Assembly: GCF_900626145.1 (NCBI RefSeq)
Contig: NZ_LR130817.1
Location: 1,973,598-2,037,597, forward strand
Length of the DNA: 64,000 nucleotides
Direction: 5' to 3'
Source: Intestinimonas timonensis
GTDB taxonomy: Bacteria > Bacillota > Clostridia > Oscillospirales > Oscillospiraceae
The notes under the pieces are model-generated. The model searched no databases. It saw nothing but the letters and a program-made list of their open reading frames with translations, and had not been told where the DNA came from. Of this stretch, positions 49,624 to 58,156 are shown one piece after another. Made by a program: the position numbers and the translations under genes. Numbering within the stretch: position 1 is the stretch's first letter; each line of letters opens with the position of its first letter.

Positions 49624-50186
49624 AGGTCCGCCCTCCTCCCGATCTCGTACTCGTTCTTGAACTGGTCCAGCTCGTGGGGCGTCAGAATCTCCCAGGCCGC
49701 GCCACGGACTTCCACCAGACAGCCCGGACGCAGGGTAATGGCCTTGGGGGTCACCAACACCAGGCCCAGCTCATTGACCGACATGGGCCATTCCTGTTCA
49801 TGCCGGACGTATTTCTCGGTGAGGACGCCGGGAAAGGTCATCTCGTCCGTGGTCCCGTCCGGCCTCAGCCGGACGGTATCCACGGTCACCAGAGCGGCAT
49901 CCATATCCAGATGCCCCCGCCCCCGGTCCGTGATGGAGGTGAGGAAGAGGTGCTGCTCCCCCAGGCGCAGGGCGTTGTGAAGGGTGAGGGGCTGCCGCCG
50001 GATCACGATAGCGGCATCCCTTGCCCCCACGCCCACCTGGGAAAAGAGGTTGCTCTTGGCCTGTAAGGTGATGTTGGCCCAGGCCCGGCGGAGGGGCACC
50101 CATTCCCAGATCCCGGCAGTCGTCTCCCGGAGTTCCAGGACCTGGGCGGGCTTGTCCAGCTTCCCGGCGTCGATATGCTCCGCCAT
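49620..50186 (-). CDS. Phage head-tail adaptor protein
   Basis: A 188-residue protein with the head-closure pattern AGKLDKPAQVLELRETTAGI, WEWVPLRRAWANITLQAKSN and HLFLTSITDRG. Such stopper proteins close the capsid portal after packaging. It overlaps the gp10-like gene by four bases and has GGGAGG before its start. Confidence 0.78.
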   Translation of the reverse strand: MAEHIDAGKLDKPAQVLELRETTAGIWEWVPLRRAWANITLQAKSNLFSQVGVGARDAAIVIRRQPLTLHNALRLGEQHLFLTSITDRGRGHLDMDAALVTVDTVRLRPDGTTDEMTFPGVLTEKYVRHEQEWPMSVNELGLVLVTPKAITLRPGCLVEVRGAAWEILTPHELDQFKNEYEIGRRADL

Positions 50187-50189
50187 GGA

Positions 50190-50501
50190 CTACACCTCCC
50201 CTCTCGGCTCGCTCAGCTTCAGCTGGTTGATGAGCCGCCGGAAGGCGGGGTTGTCCGCCACGATGGTACCGGTGATGGTAACATCCCGACGATCATAACC
50301 ATCCAACACCAGATAGTTGACACACAGGTCGTACTGTGCGGCCCTGGGGGTACCGGAGGCGGGCGGGGAGATCCCCGCCCCCTCCATGTACCCCACCGCC
50401 GCGTCGTAGAGCCCCTCCAGGGTGAGGAGCTCCTCATCGGTGGGCTCCTCGATCCGGCAATAGGCCAGCAGTCTGGCCCGCCGCTCCTCGGTCAGGGCCA
50501 T
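50190..50501 (-). CDS. Phage head-tail connector (gp6-like)
   Basis: A 103-residue protein of the DNA-packaging connector type: MALTEERRARLLAYCRIEEP, EELLTLEGLYDAAVGYMEGA, QYDLCVNYLVLDGYDRRD. The first half has the alternating helices of gp6-like adaptors that dock on the portal. The start is 4 bases after the capsid stop; the frame is open further upstream but that part overlaps the capsid gene. Confidence 0.82.
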   Translation of the reverse strand: MALTEERRARLLAYCRIEEPTDEELLTLEGLYDAAVGYMEGAGISPPASGTPRAAQYDLCVNYLVLDGYDRRDVTITGTIVADNPAFRRLINQLKLSEPRGEV

Positions 50502-50505
50502 GGGC

Positions 50506-51750
50506 TCAGCCGTTGGCGGGCAGGGTGGCCACCACGAAGCCCTTGTCCACGATGAGGTTGCCGCCCACCATGGCGTCGCCCAGAATGGTGAGCATCCGCT
50601 CCACCGCCTTGACAGACTCATCCACCCGGACCGTGTAGGGGCCAAAGAGGCCCAGCTCGTAGTTCATGGGGTCGCCGTACACCATGGTCTGGATGGCGGA
50701 GGAACCCTTTTCGGAGGCGGAGAGGGCGGTGAGCTTGGAGGAGATGGAATAGGGCACGATGGTGCCGCCCTCCCGGATGGTGCCGGTGTTGGGGTTGGCG
50801 GCGTCGGGCACGATGTCGAAGAGCCGCCCCTTCTCGTTGGTGCCCCGCAGCTTGCCCAGGGCCAGCAGGTCCTTCTTGTTGAGGTAGAGCCGGCAGTTGC
50901 CGCCCAGCTCCTCGTCGCCGCCGTAGGCGAACATCAGCTCGGTCAGCAGGTCGGGGCCGACCTCCTCCACGTCCAGGCTTGCGTAGATGGGGCTGCCCGC
51001 CATGTTCTTGGCGGTCTTGATGCCGAACATGTCATTGGTGGCCTGGCCGTCGCCATTGAAGATCATCCCCACCGTGCTCCGGCGCATGGACTTCATGGCC
51101 ATGGCGAGGATCTTGGCGTAGTAGTTGGCGGGGGTGAGCCGGGAGATGTTCCGGTCCACATAGCTGGTGGTGGTCAGCTCATAGGGGGCGACCTTGGCCA
51201 CGCCCAGCTGGGGATCGTCGGAGGCGGCGCGGGCTGTGCCGGCGGCGGTGGTCACCTTTGCCCCCTTGGCGTCCGGCTCGGAGATCACGTAGGGCTCCAG
51301 ATAGGCGGACATGCCGGTGAGATCCTGCACATACACCTGGTCGATGATAGCGCCCACGCCGTAGCCCAGGGCGTCCCGGATATCGGTGCCGGCGCCGGTG
51401 GGCTGGGCCAGGGTGCCGGTGGCCAGGGTCACGGACTTCTCGGTGTGCTTGGGGACAAAGAGGGCCTTGGCCACCTCCAGGGGAGAGAAGGTCACCTCGT
51501 GGCCCTTCATGAGCTCATTGCCCCGCTCCTCCGCCTTGTCCTTCTCCTCGGCGGGGTCGTCGGCCTTCTCCAGGAACTTCCGGTCCTGCTCCCGGACCAG
51601 GTCCTCCACGTCCTTGATCTCCTCGTTCATCTTGGTCACCTTGGCCATCTCGGCGTGGTACTCCTCCCGCTTGCCCTCCTTCAGCAGGGCCTCGGCCCCC
51701 TCCAGCAGGGCGGTGCGCTGGGTCTTCAGATCGATCAGCTTGCGTCTCAT
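50506..51750 (-). CDS. Major capsid protein, HK97 fold
   Basis: A 414-residue capsid protein. Residues 1-100 are a coiled-coil scaffold (delta) domain (LLEGAEALLKEGKREEYHAE) expected to be removed by the protease. The capsid proper contains TAAGTARAASDDPQLGVAKV, YELTTTSYVDRNISRLTPAN and ending VDESVKAVERMLTILGDAMV, typical of the HK97 family. GGAGGG precedes the start. It follows the protease gene by 13 bases. Confidence 0.95.
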   Translation of the reverse strand: MRRKLIDLKTQRTALLEGAEALLKEGKREEYHAEMAKVTKMNEEIKDVEDLVREQDRKFLEKADDPAEEKDKAEERGNELMKGHEVTFSPLEVAKALFVPKHTEKSVTLATGTLAQPTGAGTDIRDALGYGVGAIIDQVYVQDLTGMSAYLEPYVISEPDAKGAKVTTAAGTARAASDDPQLGVAKVAPYELTTTSYVDRNISRLTPANYYAKILAMAMKSMRRSTVGMIFNGDGQATNDMFGIKTAKNMAGSPIYASLDVEEVGPDLLTELMFAYGGDEELGGNCRLYLNKKDLLALGKLRGTNEKGRLFDIVPDAANPNTGTIREGGTIVPYSISSKLTALSASEKGSSAIQTMVYGDPMNYELGLFGPYTVRVDESVKAVERMLTILGDAMVGGNLIVDKGFVVATLPANG

Positions 51751-51763
51751 TGTGTTCCCTCCA

Positions 51764-52462
51764 TTAAAATCTGTTTTTCTCCAGCTCCAGCAGGGCCTCG
51801 TCCCGCCAGTCCTGGCTATCTGCGCCGGGCGCTCCGCCCGGAGGGGGATCTTCCGGGCCATCCGGCCCGCCGTAGCGTTTGACCACACCGGCCGCCGGCT
51901 GGGCCGGCACCGGCAGCATGGACACCTCATAGGCGTCGGTGGCGCCGTCCAGCTCGATGTAGCAGAGCTTGCCGTCATACTCGCAGCCCTTGACGTGCTC
52001 GCACCAGGCGGTGGCCCGGTCCGTGCCGCAGATGGAGCAGACGGCCCGCTCCCCGGCGACTCCCACACTGCACTCCCGCAGCAGGCCCGTCTCGATGGCG
52101 GCGATGGTGTCGCCGTTGCCCTGGAGCCGGGGCATATAGCACCGCAGCACCAGCTGCTGTCCGCCCTCCACGCCGGGCATCTCCTCCACCCCGGCGGCGT
52201 ACACCCGGGCGGTCTGGCTGCCGGCGCTCCACTTGTGGTCCAGCAGCACCGGACGGCCCACGAAGAGCTTGGCCAGGGCCTCCAGCGTGCGCTCGGTGAA
52301 CCGCTCCAGGTCCCGGTCCACCTGGTTGTTGCAGGCCGCCAGGCGGAAGGTGTAGACCTCCTCCGCCGCCAGCGCCCGCAGGGCCTGGGCGCTGATGAGA
52401 GCCAGGTCCTCCTCGGTGGCCTCGGCCTTCAGGAGCCGGGCCGCTTTCATGATCTGTTCCAT
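51764..52462 (-). CDS. Prohead protease with cysteine-rich insertion
   Basis: A 232-residue protein between portal and capsid genes, the place of the prohead maturation protease. The likely catalytic histidine is in VGRPVLLDHKWSAG and the serine in LLRECSVGVAGER, as in S78-like proteases. Between serine and the last strand is CSICGTDRATAWCEHVKGCEY, here split as CSICGTDRATAWCEH then KGCEY, four cysteines plus histidine that could form a zinc knuckle; most HK97 proteases lack this. The C-terminal tail is proline- and glycine-rich. It starts where the portal stops. Confidence 0.82.
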   Translation of the reverse strand: MEQIMKAARLLKAEATEEDLALISAQALRALAAEEVYTFRLAACNNQVDRDLERFTERTLEALAKLFVGRPVLLDHKWSAGSQTARVYAAGVEEMPGVEGGQQLVLRCYMPRLQGNGDTIAAIETGLLRECSVGVAGERAVCSICGTDRATAWCEHVKGCEYDGKLCYIELDGATDAYEVSMLPVPAQPAAGVVKRYGGPDGPEDPPPGGAPGADSQDWRDEALLELEKNRF

Positions 52463-53752
52463 TCACGTCTCCTCTCCCGGGGCGGTCTGCGCCCCGGCTC
52501 GTTTCCGGCTCAGCTCCGGCCAGTCCTCCAGGGGCACATAGTTGAGGGAGGCCTTCCGGGCGTCCCCGCCGGGCACGTCGGGCCGGTCCTCCAGCTCCTC
52601 GATGTCGTTGACGGAGAACACGCCGATCTCGTTCATGGCCTTGTACCAGTCCTTCCGGGCCGAAGTGTCGCCCCGGAGCTCCGCCATCATGTTGATGCGG
52701 ATCTCCAGCCCGGCGTCCACCTGGCTCTGGGTCAGCAGCTTCCAGGTTCGCTCCTCCTCGTACTGGGTCACGTTGGGGTGGAGAGTGCCCACCACATACT
52801 CGATGGCGTTCTGCTCGTTGGATCCGTAGGCCTGCTTGCCCTCCTGGAGCTTGTAAAGGGGTACTCCGAAGTAGCGGGCGATGTCCCGGACCGAAACCTC
52901 CCGGCTCTCGATGAACTGGGCGTCCTGGTTGCTCACCGACAGGGGCTTGTATTCCAGTCCGAAGTCCAGAATGGCCACCCGGTGGCTGTTGCTGGGGCCG
53001 GCGTGGATCTTCTCCCACTCACTCCGCAGCTGGTCCTTCAGGGTGATCCAGGTGCCGTCCGGCCGTTTCAGCGGCTTCCCATTCGGGTCCTTGGCGTAGC
53101 CGCCCAGGTCGCTCTCGGTGCGGAGGACGCCGGAGGGCTGGCCGCCGTTTTCGTAGTAGGAGCGCTCATACTGCTGGGCCGCCAGGCTGGAGGCGATGAC
53201 CTCGCTGGCCCGGCGAAGGACCCCCACGCCCTTCAGCCCGTCCCGGGAGGCGGCTTTGTAGTGGCAGATGTCCTCCTGGGGCAGCCGCATTGGCTCCCCC
53301 GTCCAGGGATGGGTCACCGTGTACCACACCCGGCCGCTCAGGTCCCGCCAGGGCTCCACCAGCTCTCCGGGCACGGGGATCAGCTCCGTGATGCGCCCGG
53401 TGCGGGGGTCCCGCAGCACCCATTCGTAGCCGTTGCCGGTGACCAGACGGCTGGTCTCCACCACCTTCTTGGCCACAAAGGGACTCATGGCCTCGTTGGG
53501 ACGCACGTTGAGGAGGCGCAGCAGGGGCAGGTCCACCCGCTGCCGTGTCTTACTGTCCATGATGTAGGAGGGCAGCTTGCCCATGGAGTCGCTGAGGATC
53601 TCGATGCACCGGTCCACTGCCGAGAGCTTCCGGGCCAGGCTCTCCCCTGCCTCGGTGCCGCTCACGGGATAGCCGGCGGCCACCAGCCCCTCTGCCGTCA
53701 CCGCCTTGCTGACGGTGGGCGACCGGGCCAGCGCCCGGATGCCCTGGGTCAT
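52463..53752 (-). CDS. Phage portal protein, HK97 family
   Basis: A 429-residue portal. Typical segments include SAVDRCIEILSDSMGKLPSY, ETSRLVTGNGYEWVLRD, HYKAASRDGLKGVGVLR and EVSVRDIARYFGVPLYKLQE. Twelve copies form the ring through which DNA enters the capsid. The ATG used has AGAGG 7 bases upstream; a GTG two codons earlier is also possible. It lies 2 bases after a small membrane-protein gene. Confidence 0.95.
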   Translation of the reverse strand: MTQGIRALARSPTVSKAVTAEGLVAAGYPVSGTEAGESLARKLSAVDRCIEILSDSMGKLPSYIMDSKTRQRVDLPLLRLLNVRPNEAMSPFVAKKVVETSRLVTGNGYEWVLRDPRTGRITELIPVPGELVEPWRDLSGRVWYTVTHPWTGEPMRLPQEDICHYKAASRDGLKGVGVLRRASEVIASSLAAQQYERSYYENGGQPSGVLRTESDLGGYAKDPNGKPLKRPDGTWITLKDQLRSEWEKIHAGPSNSHRVAILDFGLEYKPLSVSNQDAQFIESREVSVRDIARYFGVPLYKLQEGKQAYGSNEQNAIEYVVGTLHPNVTQYEEERTWKLLTQSQVDAGLEIRINMMAELRGDTSARKDWYKAMNEIGVFSVNDIEELEDRPDVPGGDARKASLNYVPLEDWPELSRKRAGAQTAPGEET

Positions 53753-53754
53753 GC

Positions 53755-53934
53755 TCACGCCTCTTCCCTCCTTCCCATGGCGCTGAGCACCGCACCGGCC
53801 ATGGCCAGGGCCCCGCCGGTGATGAGCCCGGCGGGCAGGTAAATGAGTCCCGCCCCCACCGCCACCGCTGCGGCGCCTGCCACCAGCACCAGGTCGGCGC
53901 TCATGCGGCCCAGCGCCTTCTTCCATCGCTTCAT
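53755..53934 (-). CDS. Small membrane protein between terminase and portal genes
   Basis: A 59-residue protein: basic N-terminus MKRWKKALGRM, then two hydrophobic helices (about 14-34 and 37-53) separated by a short proline-containing turn, and a charged end GRREEA. It has a good GGAAGGAGGAG site 5-10 bases upstream and ends 2 bases before the portal start. I do not recognise a family; small two-helix proteins at this place occur in other HK97-type phages. Confidence 0.78.
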   Translation of the reverse strand: MKRWKKALGRMSADLVLVAGAAAVAVGAGLIYLPAGLITGGALAMAGAVLSAMGRREEA

Positions 53935-53967
53935 CCGACTCCTCCTTCCGTGTCCGACTTGGACACC

Positions 53968-55770
53968 CTATAAGCTGAAGCCCGGCCGCTCCATGGCCGC
54001 CGCCAGATCCGGCTTGGCCGCCTCCTTGACCATGGCCGTGGCCATAGAGATAATCCAGGCCACGGTGATGTCGATGCGGCCGGTGCTGCGGTTCTTCATG
54101 GGCTTCATGTTCTCGTTGCCGTCCACTGCGCAGCGGACGTTTCCGAAGTTCCACCGGGCGCAGGTGTTGTGCTCGTGGAGCATCTGGTGGGCCCGGATAA
54201 GGACCTCCAGCTTCTTGGTGGCGGGAGACATGCCCAGCATGGTCTGGGAGATCTCCAGCACCTCAATGCCTCCCTGCATGAGCCGCTGGGACAGCGTCCA
54301 GGACATGGCCGGGTCCAGACCCAGGGTGATGAGGTCGAAGGCGTCCGCCACCTCCCGGATGACCTCCTCCACCCGGCTGTAGTCCACAATGTCCCCCTCA
54401 CACAGCTCCAGAAAGCCCGCCCGGGCCCAGTCCCGGTAGGGGACGTGGTCCCGCTGCTCGGCCTCCACTACCCCATCCTCCGGCCGCCAGGCCCAGAAGA
54501 GGGCCACCCAGGTCTCCAGCCCGGGCTGGGGCGGGAAAAGGAGCACGAAGGCGGTGAGGTCGGTGCTCTTGGAGAGGTCCAGCCCGCCGTAGCACTGCTT
54601 GCCCCGCAGCCAGTCCCGGACGGCCTGCCTGCGTGCCGGGGCGCTCAGCCCCGCCCACTCCGGGCGGTTGAACTGGGTCTTGTCGTACAGCGTGAGAGGC
54701 ACCCAGCCCACCGCTTTCACGCTGATCCACTGATTGAGCCGGAGCCAGCGGAAGAGCTTCTCCGCCGCCTGGCTGCGCTTGGCCGCCTGGGCCTCCAGAC
54801 GCAGGGTCCGCAGGGTCAGGTGCTTCCCCAGGGAGGGGTTGCACAGGCGCCACAGGGACTCGTCCCAGATATCCACCTGCTCCAGGGCCTCCGGGTCGTC
54901 CCCGTAGAGAGCGGTGAGGCCGTAAAGGATGGGCAGCCAGTTGGACTCATCCCGGGCCAGCAGGGCCTCTTGGGCCTCACGCAGCTCCTCCGGGGCGGCC
55001 CGGCGCAGGGAGATCACCTGCCGGGGGTCGCCGCCCTGGGCCAGGATCTGCCGCAGCTGCCGGGCGTCCCGGATGGCCGCCGCCCGCTCGTGGATCTCCC
55101 AGCCGATGCTCTTCCGGTCCGGGTCGTCTCCGGCGGTGGTAAGCACGATCCACACCGGCTGTGCGTGGGCAGCGCCGGCGGCGCCGGTCATCACGTCCCA
55201 CAGGGCCCGGTTGGGCTGGGCGTGGAGCTCGTCGAAGATGACGCAGCTTGGCTTATAGCCGTGCTTGGAGAAAGCCTCGGCGGACAGCACCGCCATCAGG
55301 CCCACAGTCACCCAGCGCTTGCCGCCGTTTTCCGCCCGGCGCAGCTGCCGGTATTCGATCTGCTTCTTGGACTTGGTGATCTTCAGCTCGCCCCGGGCGA
55401 TCATCTTGGCCGTCCAGGGGGCGGTCTCCAGCATGAACACCGCCGCCCGGAACACGATGCTGGCGTTGTCCCGGTCCGCCGCGCACAGGTAGACCTCGGC
55501 GTTGAGCTCGCCGTCCCCAAACAGGTGATAGAGCCCCAGGGCGGCGGCCAGCTCGCTCTTGCCGTTCTTCTTTGGGATCTCCAGATAGAGATACTGGTAC
55601 TGCCGCAGCAACTCCCCGCTCTCCCCGTCCGGCTCCAGGGTGGAGTAGAAGTCCATCAGGGCGTCGCGCTGCCAGTCGTAGAGCCGGAAGGGCTTCCCCG
55701 TGTCGGTGGTGGGCAGGCGCTCCACGAAGTCGCAGACGAACTGCCCGGCCGCCCGGTCCAGCACCGCCAT
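53968..55770 (-). CDS. terL: Phage terminase large subunit
   Basis: A 600-residue packaging motor of the Terminase_1 family. The ATPase centre has YLEIPKKNGKSELAA (Walker A-like, residues about 63-77) and SCVIFDELHAQ (Walker B). The nuclease part shows CYGGLDLSKSTDLTAFVLLF, TLGLDPAMSW and the late GRIDITVAWIISMA aspartate. It cuts concatemeric DNA and pumps it into proheads with TerS. It starts 3 bases after the terS stop codon. Confidence 0.96.
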   Translation of the reverse strand: MAVLDRAAGQFVCDFVERLPTTDTGKPFRLYDWQRDALMDFYSTLEPDGESGELLRQYQYLYLEIPKKNGKSELAAALGLYHLFGDGELNAEVYLCAADRDNASIVFRAAVFMLETAPWTAKMIARGELKITKSKKQIEYRQLRRAENGGKRWVTVGLMAVLSAEAFSKHGYKPSCVIFDELHAQPNRALWDVMTGAAGAAHAQPVWIVLTTAGDDPDRKSIGWEIHERAAAIRDARQLRQILAQGGDPRQVISLRRAAPEELREAQEALLARDESNWLPILYGLTALYGDDPEALEQVDIWDESLWRLCNPSLGKHLTLRTLRLEAQAAKRSQAAEKLFRWLRLNQWISVKAVGWVPLTLYDKTQFNRPEWAGLSAPARRQAVRDWLRGKQCYGGLDLSKSTDLTAFVLLFPPQPGLETWVALFWAWRPEDGVVEAEQRDHVPYRDWARAGFLELCEGDIVDYSRVEEVIREVADAFDLITLGLDPAMSWTLSQRLMQGGIEVLEISQTMLGMSPATKKLEVLIRAHQMLHEHNTCARWNFGNVRCAVDGNENMKPMKNRSTGRIDITVAWIISMATAMVKEAAKPDLAAAMERPGFSL

Positions 55771-55773
55771 GGG

Positions 55774-56280
55774 CTACTCCCCCATAGCCCTGGCCTGCCT
55801 GGCCCTCAGGGCACGGGTGAACTCGTCGGTCTCGTCCACCTCTTTGGCGGCGTTGGCCAGGACCTCCGGCACCACCAGCCGGCAGCGGGAGGAGATGGAC
55901 AGGCCCATGACCTCGGCGCACTGGCGGCACTGCTTGAAGTAGGATGCCTGGACTCCTGTCCACTCCTTGGCCAGCTTCTCATCCTTGTCCCGGATGGCGG
56001 CCGAGGCCAGCTTGTCAGCCCGAAGCCACCGATCCCGGGCCACCAGGAACTGCCCCAGCACGTCCCGGTCCAGCTCGGTGTAGAGTCCGGCCTGGCGGAG
56101 GATCTCTCCGATCTCAGAGAACTCCCGATGGAACTTCTTCAGCAGCCACCGGGGAGGCTGGGCCTTATCCGGAGGCGGCACATGGACCTCCCGGTCCCGG
56201 CGCTCGTCCTCCTCCGCCTGGGACAGGTGCTTTCGCCCGTTGGCCTTCACCAGGTCGGTGGGCTGTCTGGGTCCCGGCAT
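55774..56280 (-). CDS. terS: Phage terminase small subunit (P27 family)
   Basis: A 168-residue protein (MPGPRQPTDLVKANGRKHLS onward) of the P27 family, with WLLKKFHREFSEIGEILRQA, LYTELDRDVLGQFLVARDRW and a C-terminal EVLANAAKEVDETDEFTRAL segment. It recognises the phage packaging site. AAAGGAG lies 8 bases before the ATG. P27 TerS together with a nearby HNH nuclease is usual for cos-type phages. Confidence 0.93.
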   Translation of the reverse strand: MPGPRQPTDLVKANGRKHLSQAEEDERRDREVHVPPPDKAQPPRWLLKKFHREFSEIGEILRQAGLYTELDRDVLGQFLVARDRWLRADKLASAAIRDKDEKLAKEWTGVQASYFKQCRQCAEVMGLSISSRCRLVVPEVLANAAKEVDETDEFTRALRARQARAMGE

Positions 56281-56479
56281 GGCATCCACTCCTTTCACGC
56301 GGCCATGGGGAAAATTTCTCACACGAAGGGGGCCGCACGGTCTTGCGCCCCTCCGCCCAAAACTTTTTGGCACTGGGGGAAGGGTCCGGCAAGCCGGAGG
56401 CTTGCGGCGCCTGCGTGCGGGCGCGGCGGGAGCGCGGGCGGGCGCCCGAGCGTTCCGCCGCTTTGTTGCTCCCTCATCG
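56281..56479. other. Candidate cos region between HNH and terS genes
   Basis: A 199-base GC-rich gap without a gene. It contains the interrupted palindrome GGGGCCGCA (56329-56337) and TGCGCCCC (56344-56351), and a TCCGGC/GCCGGA hairpin near 56388-56402. In HK97-like cos phages the cohesive-end site lies beside terS and its cutting needs the HNH protein, so position favours cos. The exact cut cannot be read. Confidence 0.4.
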
Positions 56480-56851
56480 TCAGAAATGGCCTCTTTTTTT
56501 GCGTTCTTCCGCCTGCTCCCGCGCCGTCTTCCGGTCATGGCAGCGCTTGCACAGGCTCTGATGGTTGGCCGGATCGATGAACAGCTGCCAGTCTCCCCGA
56601 TGGGGCGTGACGTGGTCCACCACGGTGGCCCGGGTGCGAACGCCATGCCGGGCACACTCCCGGCACCAGGGCTCCCGCAGGAGCTGGGCCGGCCGCAGGT
56701 CGTCGGTCCATACGGGCAGGTTGTACCAGCCGTGGTATTCCACCGAGGCCCGGCGCTCGGCCCGCTTGGGCTTGTGCTTGGGACAGTAGCCCTCTCGGGT
56801 GAGCGCCGGACACCCGGGATGTCGGCAGGGTCGGAGCGGCTTCATGGCCAC
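56480..56851 (-). CDS. HNH endonuclease
   Basis: A 123-residue HNH nuclease. The N-terminal CRHPGCPALTREGYCPKHK holds a zinc-binding set; the HNH core is TVVDHVTPHRGDWQLFIDPA then NHQSLCKRCHDRKTARE, giving H, N and H residues and the structural CxxC. Next to P27 terS it is expected to act with the terminase at cos. The start is GTG, fixed by a GGAGG site 9 bases upstream; an ATG two codons later is possible. Confidence 0.95.
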   Translation of the reverse strand: MAMKPLRPCRHPGCPALTREGYCPKHKPKRAERRASVEYHGWYNLPVWTDDLRPAQLLREPWCRECARHGVRTRATVVDHVTPHRGDWQLFIDPANHQSLCKRCHDRKTAREQAEERKKRGHF

Positions 56852-56869
56852 GGGCTATCACCTCCGGGC

Positions 56870-56928
56870 AAAACAAAAGCCAGCGCCCGACCTGGTCCCA
56901 CGCTGGGGATCTTGTCGGGCTCTGGCTT
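56870..56928 (-). terminator. Intrinsic terminator between zinc-ribbon and HNH genes
   Basis: AAGCCAG-GCCCGAC (56877-56891) pairs with GTCGGGC-CTGGCTT (56914-56928) with one mismatch and a 22-base loop, followed on the minus strand by TTTGTTTTG. The motif GGGCTATCACCTCCGG occurs on both sides (56852 and 56937), repeating the ribosome-site region of the HNH gene. Confidence 0.65.
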
Positions 56929-56995
56929 CCGCTCCGGGCTATCACCTCCGGAGATGCAAAAAGCACCTGCACCGACAAGACCGCTTCAGCGCGGA

Positions 56996-57193
56996 TCATG
57001 TGGCACAGGCACTCTGGCACAGGCACTCGTCGATATTCACGATGTGTTCGTGGCCGCAGCGTTTACAGTAGACCTGCAAGCACTTGGCCCGGGTTTCGGG
57101 GTAGATCCGGAGGACCCTCCCTTTCCCGCAGGACGGGCACATGAGCCATCCGTCCTTGATGACCAGTGTATCAGCTTTTCTTTTCGTTTGCAA
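56996..57193 (-). CDS. Small cysteine-rich zinc-ribbon protein (KTR-like)
   Basis: A 65-residue protein with CPSCGKG near residue 19 and YCKRCGHEHIVNI near residue 42, a two-knuckle zinc ribbon of the cysteine-rich KTR type often found in mobile elements. Two extra cysteines follow (ECLCQSAC). The start appears to be TTG with GGGGGAGG just upstream, a short spacing; this part is uncertain. Function unknown. Confidence 0.65.
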   Translation of the reverse strand: MQTKRKADTLVIKDGWLMCPSCGKGRVLRIYPETRAKCLQVYCKRCGHEHIVNIDECLCQSACAT

Positions 57194-57258
57194 TGCCTCC
57201 CCCTCACTTTCTACATAGGGCGACGAATTATTAAGACTGGTTTCAAGCCGGAAAATTA

Positions 57259-58065
57259 TTAAGCCGGCCGTCGTCGGCCTCTATTATATGTATACTGTCC
57301 CGGCTCCCGCTCTGGGAAAAGCAGATACCGGGCGCCGATGCAGTCGGCAAAGCCGTAGGGGTTCTTCTCGCTGAAGGTCTCGTAGTCCACTGCGCCCGCC
57401 GGCGGCGCCAGGGTTACGCTGTCGCTCGGGATGTCAATATATTCCACTTCATATTTTCTGAGATTGCGAGACCCGCGCCAAGTCCGTTCCCCGGGCCTAG
57501 GCCTGCCGAACTCCCTGGCCTCCTTCGTGAAGTACTTGGCCAGCTCCCGGTAATAGTGGACATCCAGCGGCTCGGCCCGGACGTAGCCTCCCCCCTGCCA
57601 TAGGCTGCGAATCTCCTCCAGGTCCTCGGGCGAAGTGAAGTTGAGCACTACATGATGGTGGAGCCGCTTGTCCTCCAGTTCTCCATCAGCGTCCATCCAG
57701 TCATAGGTCCTCAGCTCATGAAAACCCTCAGTGGTGTAAATGTACCGCAGCTCCTCCCCCCTCTTTCGCCGGACCGCCCGGCAACTCCGGACAAATTTCT
57801 GGAATATTCTGTCCGCACCCCGCTTGTCCAGCGGAAGGTGGGCGTCGTCATAGGTGAAAACCAGCACCCAGTCGCGAGCCCCAAAGTTGGCCGCAAAGGT
57901 CAACTCCAGCTCCCGCCAGGAGCATTTGAGATTGTAAAACATCTGCCCCGGCGAAGTGGGACCCTGCCGCCTGCCCCGTGTCCGCCTTCCGCCGGTGTCC
58001 GGGACCTTGCCCAGCACCTCCAGGTGCAACAGGCCCGCCGTGATGGATTTGATACACTTGGCCAT
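57259..58065 (-). CDS. HUH-type rolling-circle replication initiator-like protein
   Basis: A 268-residue protein. DWVLVFTYDDAHLP (residues about 65-78) matches the first motif of Rep proteins; KRLHHHVVLNF near residue 133 is the HUH metal-binding motif; YYRELAKYFTKEA near residue 168 offers the nucleophilic tyrosine and following lysine in a YxxYxxK-like order. Such endonucleases nick one strand at an origin and bind the 5' end. It may start phage or satellite replication. It lies upstream of the zinc-ribbon gene and divergent from hicA. GGAGG precedes the start. The C-terminal 90 residues are unassigned. Confidence 0.78.
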   Translation of the reverse strand: MAKCIKSITAGLLHLEVLGKVPDTGGRRTRGRRQGPTSPGQMFYNLKCSWRELELTFAANFGARDWVLVFTYDDAHLPLDKRGADRIFQKFVRSCRAVRRKRGEELRYIYTTEGFHELRTYDWMDADGELEDKRLHHHVVLNFTSPEDLEEIRSLWQGGGYVRAEPLDVHYYRELAKYFTKEAREFGRPRPGERTWRGSRNLRKYEVEYIDIPSDSVTLAPPAGAVDYETFSEKNPYGFADCIGARYLLFPEREPGQYTYNRGRRRPA

Positions 58066-58105
58066 TTTGCCCTCCTATCTTTTGTTATGTTCTTCCTTCT
58101 ACCCC

Positions 58106-58134
58106 TTGACAAATGCGCATTAAATGCGTATAAT
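58106..58134 (+). promoter_or_regulatory. Consensus promoter and operator of hicAB
   Basis: TTGACA (58106-58111) and TATAAT (58129-58134) with a 17-base spacer are a perfect consensus pair. The spacer contains ATGCGCAT and a second half AATGCGTA, an inverted repeat suited to HicB or HicAB binding. Confidence 0.9.
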
Positions 58135-58156
58135 ATACTTGTAAGGAGGAGAGACA

